Assembly: GCA_017620615.1 (NCBI GenBank)
Contig: JAGAUW010000011.1
Location: forward strand, 1 to 64,000
Direction of reading: 5' to 3'
Source: Clostridia bacterium
Lineage (GTDB): Bacteria > Bacillota > Clostridia > Monoglobales > Monoglobaceae
DNA length: 64,000 nt
Each line of letters begins with the position of its first letter. The first letter of the stretch is position 1. Below the pieces are notes generated by a model. It made no database searches. It saw only the letters and a list, made by a program, of their open reading frames with translations, and had not been told where the DNA came from. Below, piece by piece: positions 28,681-37,550 of the stretch. Position numbers and translations under genes: made by a program.

Positions 28681-28784
28681 ACCAAAAAGGGCAGTCCTGC
28701 ACAGTTTGACAGGACTGCCCAGACGGTCGGCATAATTATTGTCTTTTGCTCCCCTGTGGTAAACCCACATAATCCGTCAGTCAC
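28681..28784 (-). promoter_or_regulatory. ZTP (pfl) riboswitch with terminator
   Basis: On the minus strand the leader contains GTGACTGACGG (28774-28784), a hairpin with GTGGGTTTACCAC followed by AGGGGAGC, and the hallmark 3' element GCCGACCGTCTGGGCA. The end of that element runs straight into a strong terminator (stem 28689-28720, then TTTTT). ZTP or ZMP binding should stabilise the aptamer and stop the terminator from forming, raising pur operon transcription when 10-formyl-THF is scarce. Confidence 0.92.
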
Positions 28785-28800
28785 AAAAAACCACTTGTGC

Positions 28801-28830
28801 GACAATGCGCCTTTTGAAGCACACATTGTC
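28801..28830 (-). other. Extra 5' leader hairpin before the ZTP aptamer
   Basis: GACAATG at both ends in inverted orientation, separated by about 16 nt, between the promoter and the aptamer. It may insulate the aptamer or stabilise the 5' end; function unknown. Confidence 0.5.
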
Positions 28831-28839
28831 ACCTTGTTA

Positions 28840-28868
28840 ATTTTATCACGATACATACATTTTGTCAA
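28840..28868 (-). promoter_or_regulatory. Promoter of the purine operon
   Basis: Minus-strand TTGACA (28863-28868), 17-bp spacer and TAAAAT (28840-28845), immediately upstream of the riboswitch leader. No PurR box was recognised. Confidence 0.8.
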
Positions 28869-28918
28869 GAAATTTCCAATGTTCTTCCGCGTTTTTTTGA
28901 CAATTATTGCGCTTATTT

Positions 28919-29545
28919 TTAAAGCAACTCCCCAAACACAAATTCTTCTATCTCAAGGGCAATTTCTTCTGGCATTTTATTTCCATTAAAAATCTTCACA
29001 TTTTCAACATCTTTCATTGAAGAAAAAGCCTCCATATACGCGCATCTCACGGCGGTAAGCCTTTCAAGACTTTCATAAATTTCAATATTTTCACGGTTTT
29101 GGGAAATCCTCTCCATCGCAACCCGAGGCTCTACATCGATAAAAATAGTACAATCAGGTCTGAGAATTTCCGCCGCCAGACTGTTGGCAGAAACCACCCA
29201 CTCTTTTGGGACCTCCACGCTCTGATAAGCATAAGATGAAAAATAATATCTGTCACATATGACGCACGTTCCCTCATCAAGAGTTTTGCACACGCCGTTT
29301 TTGGGGTTTGTAAGGTGGTCAAGACGGTCTGCCGCAAAAAGCGCCGCAGTGACCTTGGGGTCAGCTGTTTTCTTTCCTGAAAGTATGTCGTGCAGCACTT
29401 CCCCCGCAATACCAAAGGTGGGCTCCAGCGTTTCGCAAAAAGCTATTCCCCTTTTTTTGAAAGCCTCGCCAAGCATTTTTATCTGTGTGCTTTTTCCGCT
29501 TCCGTCAATACCCTCAAAAACTATAAATTTCCCCTTTTTTTGCAT
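28919..29545 (-). CDS. tmk: Thymidylate kinase
   Basis: Phosphorylates dTMP to dTDP; 208 aa. P-loop FEGIDGSGKST at residues 9-19, the substrate and lid-side motif CDRYYFSSYAYQ near residue 97, and an arginine-bearing lid segment (MERISQNRENIE). GGGAGATGC precedes the ATG. It is transcribed towards the purine operon promoter and away from the Cys-rich peptide genes. Confidence 0.95.
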   Translation of the reverse strand: MQKKGKFIVFEGIDGSGKSTQIKMLGEAFKKRGIAFCETLEPTFGIAGEVLHDILSGKKTADPKVTAALFAADRLDHLTNPKNGVCKTLDEGTCVICDRYYFSSYAYQSVEVPKEWVVSANSLAAEILRPDCTIFIDVEPRVAMERISQNRENIEIYESLERLTAVRCAYMEAFSSMKDVENVKIFNGNKMPEEIALEIEEFVFGELL

Positions 29546-29746
29546 ATGGCATCTCCCTTTTCATTTATCTTTTATATTGTATCAAAATCTTTGATTTCCG
29601 TCAATAGAATAAAATTATTTACTACGGACAAATCACAGCTTTTCGCTTCCTTGCGTATAATACAATATACTTAAAAAATAAGCAAGTAGAAAACGCCCCG
29701 ACAAAGCTTTCGTAAATTTAAATTTCTCATCAGGAGGTGCAAAAAT

Positions 29747-29896
29747 ATGGGATGCTTCGGTGGATGCGGAGGAAATAATTGCTGGTGGATTATTATCCTC
29801 ATTCTTCTGGTTTGCTGCTGCGGTTGCGGTAACGACAACTCTGGCTGCGGTTGCGGCATGGTAAGTCCTCGCGACAACAACTGCTGCTGCGACTAA
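29747..29896 (+). CDS. Tiny Cys/Gly-rich membrane peptide 1
   Basis: Only 49 residues: a Gly/Cys/Asn head (MGCFGGCGGNNC), a hydrophobic segment of about 10 residues (WWIIILILLV), then a CCCGCG...GCGCG tail ending DNNCCCD, with 12 cysteines in all. AGGAGGT is well placed before the ATG. It resembles small clostridial peptides annotated as high-cysteine (chorion-like) proteins; function unknown. Membrane or spore-coat association, disulfide cross-linking or metal binding are all guesses. A paralogue follows 40 bp downstream. Confidence 0.8.
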   Translation: MGCFGGCGGNNCWWIIILILLVCCCGCGNDNSGCGCGMVSPRDNNCCCD

Positions 29897-29936
29897 GCAA
29901 AACAAAAACAGTAATCTATGAAAGGAGGTGTCCTGT

Positions 29937-30041
29937 ATGTGCTTCGGTGATAACAACTGTCTCTGGATTATCGTTTTAATCCTTCTCATAAGCTGCTGCT
30001 GTGGTGGCAACAACAACTCTGGCTGTGGTTGCGGCTGCTAA
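29937..30041 (+). CDS. Tiny Cys/Gly-rich membrane peptide 2
   Basis: A 34-residue paralogue of the preceding peptide with the same plan: MCFGDNNC, a hydrophobic stretch LWIIVLILLIS, then CCCGGNNNSGCGCGC. AAAGGAGGTG lies before the ATG. The two genes form a tandem pair that ends at a strong terminator (30057-30095). The conserved order of Cys head, short hydrophobic helix and NSGCGCG tail shows selection on the peptide. Function unknown. Confidence 0.8.
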   Translation: MCFGDNNCLWIIVLILLISCCCGGNNNSGCGCGC

Positions 30042-30056
30042 TCTCTGGCAGAAAAT

Positions 30057-30095
30057 ACCGGCGTTCCAAAAACAAGGAGCGCCGGTGTTATTTTT
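30057..30095 (+). terminator. Terminator of the Cys-rich peptide pair
   Basis: Stem ACCGGCGTTCC/GGAGCGCCGGT (one G-T wobble), eight-base loop, then GTTATTTTT. Confidence 0.85.
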
Positions 30096-30097
30096 AA

Positions 30098-30153
30098 CCC
30101 TTCTCCTTTGAGGGGAAGGTGGGTTTTGCACAGCAAAACTCGGATGAGGTGGT
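30098..30153. repeat. REP-like palindromic repeat
   Basis: Two palindromes in series: CCTTCTCCTTTGAGGGGAAGG, split as arm, centre and arm, then GGTTTTGCACAGCAAAACTC, followed by GGATGAGGTGG. This mosaic closely resembles a dispersed extragenic repeat I recall from many Clostridia genomes. No coding potential. Recognised from memory of the type, not from a search. Confidence 0.6.
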
Positions 30154-30181
30154 AGCATAAAAAACAAATCCATTCCCTCGG

Positions 30182-30255
30182 TAAACTGCAAAAATCCTGC
30201 CCATACGAATTTTCCAAACGGATTCTTTTCGTACAAGCAGGACTTTTGCAGTTTA
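30182..30255. repeat. Long imperfect hairpin (19-bp stem)
   Basis: TAAACTGCAAAAATCCTGC (30182-30200) is complementary to 30237-30255 with one mismatch. An inner ACGAA/TTCGT pair extends it. It has no T run on either strand and lies just past the terminator of structured RNA copy A. Function unknown. Confidence 0.65.
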
Positions 30256-30288
30256 TCGCAAACCCACGCCAAAGTGATGCGCACAAAT

Positions 30289-30456
30289 AAAAAAAGTGTG
30301 TAGCAAGAGCCACACACCGAAAAATGCATAGCTCGAATTTTTGCAACAAAACCTTTAACATACAACACAAGCATGTAAAGCAGAGCATGCATTTTTACCA
30401 AAAGGTAAAAAAATACACACTTAGTGTTGTAAATCAAAATATTAGGTTTTGTTGCA
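30289..30456 (-). ncRNA. Structured pseudoknot RNA, copy A
   Basis: About 168 nt with its own promoter. P1 pairs AGGTTTTGTTGCAA (plus strand 30444-30457) with 30341-30354, 14 bp and perfect. A crossing helix joins 30383-30396 to 30320-30334 (14 bp, one bulge). A local hairpin ACCTTTTGGT flanked by A and T runs uses the same AAAAA as the crossing helix. TTTTTCGGTGTG then runs into the terminator 30289-30318. The stem sequences differ from copies B and C but all still pair. Family not identified. Confidence 0.82.
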
Positions 30457-30461
30457 ATATT

Positions 30462-30490
30462 ATTATACCACACATCAACTATAAATGCAA
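30462..30490 (-). promoter_or_regulatory. Promoter of structured RNA copy A
   Basis: Minus-strand TTGCAT (30485-30490), 17-bp spacer and TATAAT (30462-30467); the expected start falls at the beginning of P1. Confidence 0.78.
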
Positions 30491-30527
30491 GAAATTTTTA
30501 AAAACTTCTTGTTTTCCTCAAACCCCC

Positions 30528-30556
30528 TTGTATTTACCTTTTGTTTGTGGTAAACT
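30528..30556 (+). promoter_or_regulatory. Promoter of the DUF5662-like gene
   Basis: TTGTAT (30528-30533), 17-bp spacer and TAAACT (30551-30556), 35 bp before the start codon. Confidence 0.55.
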
Positions 30557-30590
30557 ATTAAAGCTGATTTCAAAACAAGGGGATTGCGTT

Positions 30591-31112
30591 ATGAACAACT
30601 TTTTTGGTCATTTAAAAACAGTTTCCCGTCACCGTCAAAAGGTGATAGTTCACTGTTTCAAAGCGGGTATTCCACTGAGGGGACTTCTTCACGACCTTTC
30701 AAAATACTCCCCCACGGAGTTTTTGCCAGGTGTAAAATTTTTCAAAGGTACAAGAAGCCCAAACGAAGCCGAGCGCGAGGCGTTTGGCTTTTCTTCAGCG
30801 TGGCTTCACCACAAGGGCAGAAACCGCCACCACTTTGAATACTGGACAGACTATAACCCCGAGACAAAAACCGTGGGACCCGTCAAAATGCCCCTCATTT
30901 TTGTGAAAGAGATGTTTTGTGACCGAGTTGCGGCAAGCAAAATCTATCAGGGCAAAAACTATACAGAAAATCACCCTCTTGAATACTTCCGCCGCGGAAA
31001 GGCAAATCGTGTCATTCACCCCGAAACATCCGAAATTCTTGAAAGCTGGCTCGTTATGCTCTCAGAAAAAGGCGAAAACGAAACCTTTCGCCACATAAAA
31101 AATTTCAAATAA
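30591..31112 (+). CDS. DUF5662-like, HD-type protein of unknown function
   Basis: A 173-residue protein. It is rich in histidines set as in HD-type metal enzymes: HLKTVSRHR, GLLHDLSKYSP and WLHHKGRNRHHFEYW. Proteins of this pattern are grouped as DUF5662 and are common in Clostridia; their role is unknown and the family call is from memory. AAGGGGA precedes the ATG at 30591; the longer open frame upstream crosses structured RNA A and is not used. It is monocistronic, with a terminator shared with glgP. Confidence 0.75.
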   Translation: MNNFFGHLKTVSRHRQKVIVHCFKAGIPLRGLLHDLSKYSPTEFLPGVKFFKGTRSPNEAEREAFGFSSAWLHHKGRNRHHFEYWTDYNPETKTVGPVKMPLIFVKEMFCDRVAASKIYQGKNYTENHPLEYFRRGKANRVIHPETSEILESWLVMLSEKGENETFRHIKNFK

Positions 31113-31125
31113 ATTATTGAACAGC

Positions 31126-31163
31126 AAAAGGGATTAAACCTCGCGGTTTAATCCCTTTTTTTA
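31126..31163. terminator. Bidirectional terminator between DUF5662-like gene and glgP
   Basis: Fifteen-base-pair stem (AAAAGGGATTAAACC and complement) with loop TCGC and T runs on both strands. Confidence 0.9.
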
Positions 31164-33608
31164 TATTTTTTGCAGTCCCCAGATTGTATCATTGTAGTCC
31201 ATTATTGAACGGTCACTGGAGAAAAATCCTGCCTTTGAAACGTTGATAATAGCTTTTTTATTCCAAATTTCAGGCCTTTGGAAGTCTTTTGCCACCAAGT
31301 GGCTGGCATCAAGATATGACTCAAAATCACGGAGCAAGAGATATGGGTCGGCAAAGCCGTTTCCAAACACAAGACTGTGATAAAGTTCCCTGAAGAGATT
31401 CTGGTTGTCAGGGGTGAATGTGCCGTCAATAAAGGTGTCAACAATCCCCTTTATAACCATATTCTGTGAATAAACCTCAGGGCTCCCCGAATGTCCTGAC
31501 GCATAGATATTGAGAACCTCCTGAGAAGTAAGTCCAAAGATATAAATATTATCAAGCCCCACACGTTCCGCAATCTCAACGTTTGCACCATCAAGAGTAC
31601 CGATGGTCAAAGCACCATTTAACATAAGCTTCATATTACCTGTTCCTGATGCCTCTTTGCTGGCTGTTGAAATCTGCTGGCTCAGGTTTGCTGCAGCAAC
31701 AATTTTCTCAGCTGTAGAAACACTGTAATTTTCAATGAACACAACTTTCAGGATATCTTTTGTTCTTGGGTCGTTGTTCACCACATCAGCAACATTGTTG
31801 ATAAGCTTTATAATCAGCTTTGCCGTATGATAACCAGGTGCCGCCTTTGCCCCGAAAATAAAGGTTTCAGGAAGCATACTTGCCTGACTTGGATTTTCCG
31901 TTATCATCTTGTAGCGATAAATTATGTGCATCACTTTCATAAGCTGCCGCTTATATTCGTGAAGTCTTTTTATCTGAACATCGAAAAGCGAATTGGGGTC
32001 AACCAAAATTCCGTTATGCTCTTTGATGTACTCAGCCAATTTCAGCTTGTTATCCTGCTTGATTTTGGCAAATTTTTCGCGGAACACCCCATCATCTGCA
32101 AATTTTTCAAGACCTTCGAGCTTTTCGGCATTTTTTATCCAACCATCGCCTATTGACTCTGTTATAAGCCCCGCAAGTTCAGGGTTTGCCTGAAGCAGCC
32201 AGCGTCTTGGGGTAACACCATTGGTAACATTCTTAAACTTTTCAGGATACACCATATAATAATCTCTGAATGTCTCATTTTTAAGAATTTCGGTATGGAG
32301 TGCCGCAACACCGTTTATGCTGTGGCAGGAAGTCAAGCAAAGGTTTGCCATATTCACCTGACCGTTTGAAATAACCGCCATATATTCAATTTTTCCTATG
32401 TCATTGCCAAACTGCGATGTCAAAAATTCACGCTGTCTGCGGTCAATTTCCTTTATAATCATACTAACTCTGGGAAGAAGACTTTCCACCATTGACATCG
32501 GCCATTTTTCAAGAGCCTCCGCCATAATTGTGTGGTTGGTATATGCAAAGGTTTTCTGGACAATCTCCCACGCCTCGTCCCAACCAAAGTTTTCCTCGTC
32601 CATAAGTATTCTCATCATTTCAGGAATTGCAATGGTTGGATGAGTGTCGTTTATGTGAATTTGAACATACTTGGGAAGCTCCCAGAGGTTATGCCCACGA
32701 CGCTTTTGCTTTGCAAGAATCCACTGAATTGTGGCAGAAACAAAGAAATACTGCTGTTTAAGCCTGAGTAGCTTTCCCTCATAATGGTTATCCTCAGGAT
32801 AAAGCACCTGAGATACCACCTCAGCCAGTTCCTTATCCTTAATCGCCATAGTATAATCACCACGGTTGAATTCGCTCATATTGATAATTTTGGGAGAACG
32901 TGCTCTCCAAAGTCTCAATGTGTTCACAAGCTTTGAATTATACCCCGAAATGGGCATATCATAAGGCTCACCGATAACCGTGTTATAGTCCACGTGACGG
33001 AACTTCATGCGGTTGTCCTCGAAATATTCTTCAATACGACCATTATAGTGTACCTCAACGCTATCTTCAGGTCTTTCAACCTCCCACACGTTTCCGTCTT
33101 CAAGCCACGGGTCAGGCATTTCTATCTGATATCCGTCAACAATCTTCTGTTTAAAAAGACCATATTCATAACGGATTCCACATCCAAATGCCGGAAGTTC
33201 AAGTGTCGAAAGTGAATCCAAGAAACACGCCGCAAGTCTGCCAAGGCCGCCGTTTCCAAGTCCCGCATCGTTTTCTATCTCCTCAATCTTTTCAAGTTCA
33301 AGACCCATTTCAGAAAGAGCCTCTTTATAAATATCCGTCTGCATAATGTTCATTATGTTGTTCCCAAGGGCTCTGCCCATCAGAAACTCAAAAGAAAGGT
33401 AATAGAGCTCTTTTTTGTGGCTATTTTCAAGAAGCTCTCTTGATTTCGCCCACTCCTCCATAATTTCGTCCCTGACGGTGAAAGCACACGCCTTATAAAT
33501 CTGGTCAGGCGTCGCATTATCAATGGTCTTTCCAAAGTATCTTCTGAGCTTTCCAGAAATACTGCTCTTTATTTTTTCCTTAAGCATCTTCTTTTCTGTC
33601 TTATTCAT
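31161..33608 (-). CDS. glgP: Glycogen/alpha-glucan phosphorylase
   Basis: Releases glucose-1-phosphate from glycogen; 815 aa, full length. Signatures: LAACFLDSLSTLELPAFGCG, RYEYGLFKQ, QIHINDTHP and the pyridoxal-phosphate lysine segment EASGTGNMKLMLNGALTIGT near residue 660. Last gene of the leftward glycogen operon, 26 bp after glgA. GGAGGAA precedes the ATG. Confidence 0.97.
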   Translation of the reverse strand: MNKTEKKMLKEKIKSSISGKLRRYFGKTIDNATPDQIYKACAFTVRDEIMEEWAKSRELLENSHKKELYYLSFEFLMGRALGNNIMNIMQTDIYKEALSEMGLELEKIEEIENDAGLGNGGLGRLAACFLDSLSTLELPAFGCGIRYEYGLFKQKIVDGYQIEMPDPWLEDGNVWEVERPEDSVEVHYNGRIEEYFEDNRMKFRHVDYNTVIGEPYDMPISGYNSKLVNTLRLWRARSPKIINMSEFNRGDYTMAIKDKELAEVVSQVLYPEDNHYEGKLLRLKQQYFFVSATIQWILAKQKRRGHNLWELPKYVQIHINDTHPTIAIPEMMRILMDEENFGWDEAWEIVQKTFAYTNHTIMAEALEKWPMSMVESLLPRVSMIIKEIDRRQREFLTSQFGNDIGKIEYMAVISNGQVNMANLCLTSCHSINGVAALHTEILKNETFRDYYMVYPEKFKNVTNGVTPRRWLLQANPELAGLITESIGDGWIKNAEKLEGLEKFADDGVFREKFAKIKQDNKLKLAEYIKEHNGILVDPNSLFDVQIKRLHEYKRQLMKVMHIIYRYKMITENPSQASMLPETFIFGAKAAPGYHTAKLIIKLINNVADVVNNDPRTKDILKVVFIENYSVSTAEKIVAAANLSQQISTASKEASGTGNMKLMLNGALTIGTLDGANVEIAERVGLDNIYIFGLTSQEVLNIYASGHSGSPEVYSQNMVIKGIVDTFIDGTFTPDNQNLFRELYHSLVFGNGFADPYLLLRDFESYLDASHLVAKDFQRPEIWNKKAIINVSKAGFFSSDRSIMDYNDTIWGLQKI

Positions 33609-33634
33609 TTTGTTAAATTTCCTCCAAGATTACA

Positions 33635-35059
33635 TTACAAGCTAAAATATATTTTTTCATATTCCTTTGCAGAGCCTTCCCACGAAAACCTCTGATTTAT
33701 GGCACGCTTTGCGAGTTTTTCCCACACAGCCTTGTCAGCAAAAAAGCTAATGGCACGCCGTATGGTATACATCATATCGTGGCTGTTTGGCGCATAAAAG
33801 CTGAAGCCGTTGCCCTCGTCAGTGAATTCATTATATGACATAATAGTGTCTTTAAGACCGCCCGTCTCACGCACAATTGGTATTGTGCCATAAGAAAGAG
33901 CAATCAACTGCCCAAGTCCGCAAGGCTCAAACAGTGACGGCATCAAGAACAAATCTGATGCGGCATAAACCCGATGGGCAAGCTCATTACTGAACATAAT
34001 GTTTGCAGACACCTTTTCGGGATTACACCACGCATAATGGCGGAACATATTTTCATACTTTTCTTCGCCCGTGCCCACAATTACGAATTGCATGTCAAGT
34101 CCAACCAGCTCTTCCATAGCCTCAGCAATTATATCAATCCCCTTTTGGTCAACAAGCCTTGACACAAGGCCAATCATAACCTTTTCGCCGTCAACAGGAA
34201 GTCCAAGCTGGCTTTGAAGTGCCATTTTATTTTTCTTTTTTCCGTTTAATACACTTCTTGCGGTATAATTATGTTCAATATATGGGTCGGTTTTTGGGTT
34301 ATATTCATCATAGTCAATTCCATTAAGAATACCAAAAAGAGCATTGCTCCTTGCACTTAAAAGCCCGTCAAGCGCCTCGCCACCCGTGGGAGTTTTTATT
34401 TCCTCAGCATAAGTGGGGCTCACCGTAGTAACCGCCATGGAATAGGTTATTCCCGCCTTCATCAAATTCGCACAGCCGTGAAACTCCAGCTTGTCGTCAG
34501 TGAAAAACGAATCGTCAAGTGATAAGAAATCTTTCACCGCATCCACAGAATAAATCCCCTGATATTTGAGGTTGTGAATGGTGAAAATCGTTCTTATATC
34601 CCGATAAAACTCATTCTTTTTATAATACCCCTCGAGTATAACAGGAACAGCCCCCGTCTGCCAATCGTGGCAGTGTATAACGTCAGGCTTAAAATCAAGC
34701 TTTGGCAAAAGTTCAAGTGCCGCCTTGTCAAAGAACGAGAACCGTTCAAGGTCATCCCATCTGTAAAGGCACTTCTCACCAAAATACTCCTCATTGTCCA
34801 CAAAGTAATAGGTGACACCCTGCCTTTTTATCGAAAAAACCCCGCAATATTTATTCCTCCACCCAAGTGGGATGTAGGTATAAAGCAAATACTCCATTTC
34901 CCCTAAGAATTTCTCAGCAATGAGTCCGTATTTGGGAAGCATAACCCTTACATCATGGCCAAGAGCAGCGAGACTCTGAGGCAGCGCCCCTAAAACGTCA
35001 CCAAGCCCACCTGATTTTGCAAAGGGCGCAACCTCGGATGATAGCATCAATATATTCAC
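33635..35059 (-). CDS. glgA: Glycogen synthase (ADP-glucose)
   Basis: GT5 glucosyltransferase, 474 aa, that extends alpha-1,4-glucan from ADP-glucose. KSGGLGDVLGALP at residues 15-27 matches the ADP-glucose-binding KXGGL motif; FTIHNLKYQG and the C-terminal FEPCGLGQLIALSYGT are intact. The start is GTG at 35059 behind AAAGGGG. It lies 33 bp after glgD. Confidence 0.97.
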   Translation of the reverse strand: MNILMLSSEVAPFAKSGGLGDVLGALPQSLAALGHDVRVMLPKYGLIAEKFLGEMEYLLYTYIPLGWRNKYCGVFSIKRQGVTYYFVDNEEYFGEKCLYRWDDLERFSFFDKAALELLPKLDFKPDVIHCHDWQTGAVPVILEGYYKKNEFYRDIRTIFTIHNLKYQGIYSVDAVKDFLSLDDSFFTDDKLEFHGCANLMKAGITYSMAVTTVSPTYAEEIKTPTGGEALDGLLSARSNALFGILNGIDYDEYNPKTDPYIEHNYTARSVLNGKKKNKMALQSQLGLPVDGEKVMIGLVSRLVDQKGIDIIAEAMEELVGLDMQFVIVGTGEEKYENMFRHYAWCNPEKVSANIMFSNELAHRVYAASDLFLMPSLFEPCGLGQLIALSYGTIPIVRETGGLKDTIMSYNEFTDEGNGFSFYAPNSHDMMYTIRRAISFFADKAVWEKLAKRAINQRFSWEGSAKEYEKIYFSL

Positions 35060-35092
35060 ACAAAAACCCCTTTCGCAGTACTTTTAAGGTCT

Positions 35093-36223
35093 TTAAACAA
35101 CCTTTCTCTTTCCGATCACCAAAGGATAGGTGCTTTCGCCCACAAGACTCTTTCCGCTGCACAAAATAACCTCTTTGTCAAAAATCACATTGTCAACAGT
35201 GCAGTTGTCCATAATCTGAGACTTTTGCATAATAACAGAATTCTTCACCTTTGTGTTCTTACCGATTTTTACGCCACGGAAAACAATACAGTTTTCAACC
35301 TCACCATAAATCTCACAGCCATCGGCAATAAAGGAATTTTTAACCTCAGCCTCGCGACCGTATTTCGTTGGAACACTGTCTTTCACCTTGGTATAAATAC
35401 TCTTTTTGTCCTCGCCGAAAAGCTCGCGTCTGACATCATCTTTGAGCAACTCAAGATTGAATTCAAAAAATGCATCAATGGTATCAATTTTTTTCTTGTA
35501 TCCCTCAAACTTATAGGCAAAAATTCTGAGCTTTCCAAGGTTTGCAAGAAGAATATTCTTTGAAATAACATGTTCATCATGAGCTATACAATCTTCAATC
35601 AGTTCAATGAGAAGACTCTTTTTAATGAAAAACATATGCATATATGCAGCATCCGACTTTTGTCTCTTGGGATAAATCTGAATATCCGAAACACTTCCAT
35701 CATCTGCTATATCAAACAGAATGTGTTTTCCCAGCTCTCTGGGGCTGATATTCGGTTCTTCGGTATAAACCACCGTTATATCTGCATCCTTTTCAAAGTG
35801 GGAATCCATAACTTTTTCAAGGTCAATGTTGCAGATTGTATTACAGTCACTGAGCATAACATACTCCTGACGGCTGCGGTTTAAATAGCTCATAGCTCCA
35901 CTGAGGTAGTCAATGCCCCCCATAATGCGACCGTTTAAATCAACAGTTTCAGGCGGCGGCAGAATAAAAAGTCCGTTTTCTTTTCTTGCCATATCCCATG
36001 CTCTTCCGCTTCCCACGTGGTCGGTGAGGGAACGGTTTTTGAACCCTGCAGTAATACCCACGTTGACAATGCCGGAATTCACCATATTTGAAAGCATAAA
36101 GTCAATAATTCTGTATCTTCCGCCCACGGGCACCGCCGCAAGAGAACGAAACTTCATAAGCTCGCCCAAAGATGCCTCTGAATTTTCAGAAAAAATCAAA
36201 CCCAGTGTATTATTGTTTACCAT
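35093..36223 (-). CDS. glgD: Glycogen biosynthesis protein GlgD (ADP-glucose pyrophosphorylase-like)
   Basis: A 376-residue paralogue of GlgC that in Firmicutes forms the GlgC/GlgD complex. The nucleotide-binding N-terminus is altered: LGLIFSENSEASLGELM replaces the GGXGXRL loop of active enzymes, so a regulatory or non-catalytic subunit is likely. VGGRYRIIDFMLSNMVNSGI and the left-handed beta-helix C-domain remain. It lies 11 bp after glgC. Confidence 0.94.
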   Translation of the reverse strand: MVNNNTLGLIFSENSEASLGELMKFRSLAAVPVGGRYRIIDFMLSNMVNSGIVNVGITAGFKNRSLTDHVGSGRAWDMARKENGLFILPPPETVDLNGRIMGGIDYLSGAMSYLNRSRQEYVMLSDCNTICNIDLEKVMDSHFEKDADITVVYTEEPNISPRELGKHILFDIADDGSVSDIQIYPKRQKSDAAYMHMFFIKKSLLIELIEDCIAHDEHVISKNILLANLGKLRIFAYKFEGYKKKIDTIDAFFEFNLELLKDDVRRELFGEDKKSIYTKVKDSVPTKYGREAEVKNSFIADGCEIYGEVENCIVFRGVKIGKNTKVKNSVIMQKSQIMDNCTVDNVIFDKEVILCSGKSLVGESTYPLVIGKRKVV

Positions 36224-36234
36224 AACAAATCACC

Positions 36235-37512
36235 TCAGGCCGTAGCCGTTCCTTTCACAGTTTTTTTGCCCGCAGCCTTTTCAGCAGACGTTTTTTTGAT
36301 ATTACGTGTAACCATAGAGCATCCCGCGACTTTTATGCCCTCCGCAATGCTCACATTGGGTCCAATAAGGGTAATATCGTCCGAACAAATTTTTGTATTG
36401 ACAAAATCCTTGTTTGCATCATCCGCTACACTGCCGATTTCGCTGTTTTCTGCAATATATGCATCCGTTCCAATCATAGCTTTGTTGACGATAGCATTCT
36501 TTCCTATATACGAATCAGGGAAAATAACCGAATCTCGCACCACGGCACCCTCCTTTATGGTAACTCCTTGGAAGATAACCGAATTTTCTACATCCCCAAA
36601 GATTTCACAGCCCTCTGTTATATAACAGTTCTTCACCCTTGAATTGGGCGCTATATAGTGGGGCGGCTTTGCAGGATTTCTGCTGAAAATCTTCCAGCCC
36701 GGGTCGTCAAGCTCATACCCAGGATTTTCTGAAAGAAGATTCATATTTGCTTCCCAAAGGCTCTCTATGGTTCCAACATCTTTCCAATATCCGTCAAATC
36801 TGTATGCCAGCATTTTGTTGTTATCACCCAGCATAGCAGGGATTATATTTTTACCGAAATCGTTGTCTGATTTTGGGTCATTTTCGTCTGCAATAAGATA
36901 CTTTTTAAGAATATCCCAGCTGAAAACATAAACACCCATGGATGCCAAGTTACTCTTTGGATTTTTGGGCTTTTCTTCAAACTCCACAATATTCATATTT
37001 TCGTCAGTATTCATAATACCAAATCTTGACGCCTCATCCCAGGGCACTTCAATCACCGCAATGGTTGCCGCAGCCTTTGCTGCTTTATGCGCCTTTATCA
37101 TTTTTGAATAATCCATTTTATAAATATGGTCCCCCGAAAGAATAACCACATACTTTGGGTCAAACCCGCTGATAAAGCCAATATTCTGGTAAATCGCATT
37201 AGCTGTTCCCTTGTACCATTCGCCTTTTTCCGCAGAAACATACGGCGGAAGAACATAAACACCTCCATCATTTCTGTCAAGATCCCATGGCTGTCCGTTG
37301 CCGATATAAGTATTAAGTTCAAGAGGCTGGTACTGGGTAAGCACGCCAACCGCTGTTATGCCCGAATGCGCACAGTTACTGAGCGGAAAGTCAATAATCT
37401 TATACTTCCCCCCAAAAGGAACTGCAGGCTTTGCAACATTCTTAGTAAGAATTCCGAGCCGGCTACCCTGACCGCCTGCAAGAATCATTGCAACACATTC
37501 TTTTGATTTCAT
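36235..37512 (-). CDS. glgC: Glucose-1-phosphate adenylyltransferase
   Basis: Makes ADP-glucose, the committed step of glycogen synthesis; 425 aa. The catalytic loop is intact ([20 protein letters not shown]), as are [26 protein letters not shown] and [13 protein letters not shown] beta-helix hexapeptide-like domain and a lysine-rich tail ([16 protein letters not shown]) follow. AGGAGG precedes the ATG. It lies 38 bp after glgB. Confidence 0.97.
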   Translation of the reverse strand: MKSKECVAMILAGGQGSRLGILTKNVAKPAVPFGGKYKIIDFPLSNCAHSGITAVGVLTQYQPLELNTYIGNGQPWDLDRNDGGVYVLPPYVSAEKGEWYKGTANAIYQNIGFISGFDPKYVVILSGDHIYKMDYSKMIKAHKAAKAAATIAVIEVPWDEASRFGIMNTDENMNIVEFEEKPKNPKSNLASMGVYVFSWDILKKYLIADENDPKSDNDFGKNIIPAMLGDNNKMLAYRFDGYWKDVGTIESLWEANMNLLSENPGYELDDPGWKIFSRNPAKPPHYIAPNSRVKNCYITEGCEIFGDVENSVIFQGVTIKEGAVVRDSVIFPDSYIGKNAIVNKAMIGTDAYIAENSEIGSVADDANKDFVNTKICSDDITLIGPNVSIAEGIKVAGCSMVTRNIKKTSAEKAAGKKTVKGTATA

Positions 37513-37550
37513 AACAAAAAACCTCCTCCTAAATTTATATCACCCAAATT

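Noticed and set aside
29747-30041. Type I toxin for the small hydrophobic Cys-rich peptides
   Set aside because: No antisense RNA or overlapping promoter is visible, and the high Cys/Gly content is unlike known type I toxins.
30324-30590. N-terminal extension of the DUF5662-like gene
   Set aside because: It crosses the structured RNA and its promoter on the other strand; AAGGGGA and ATG at 30591 give a normal start.
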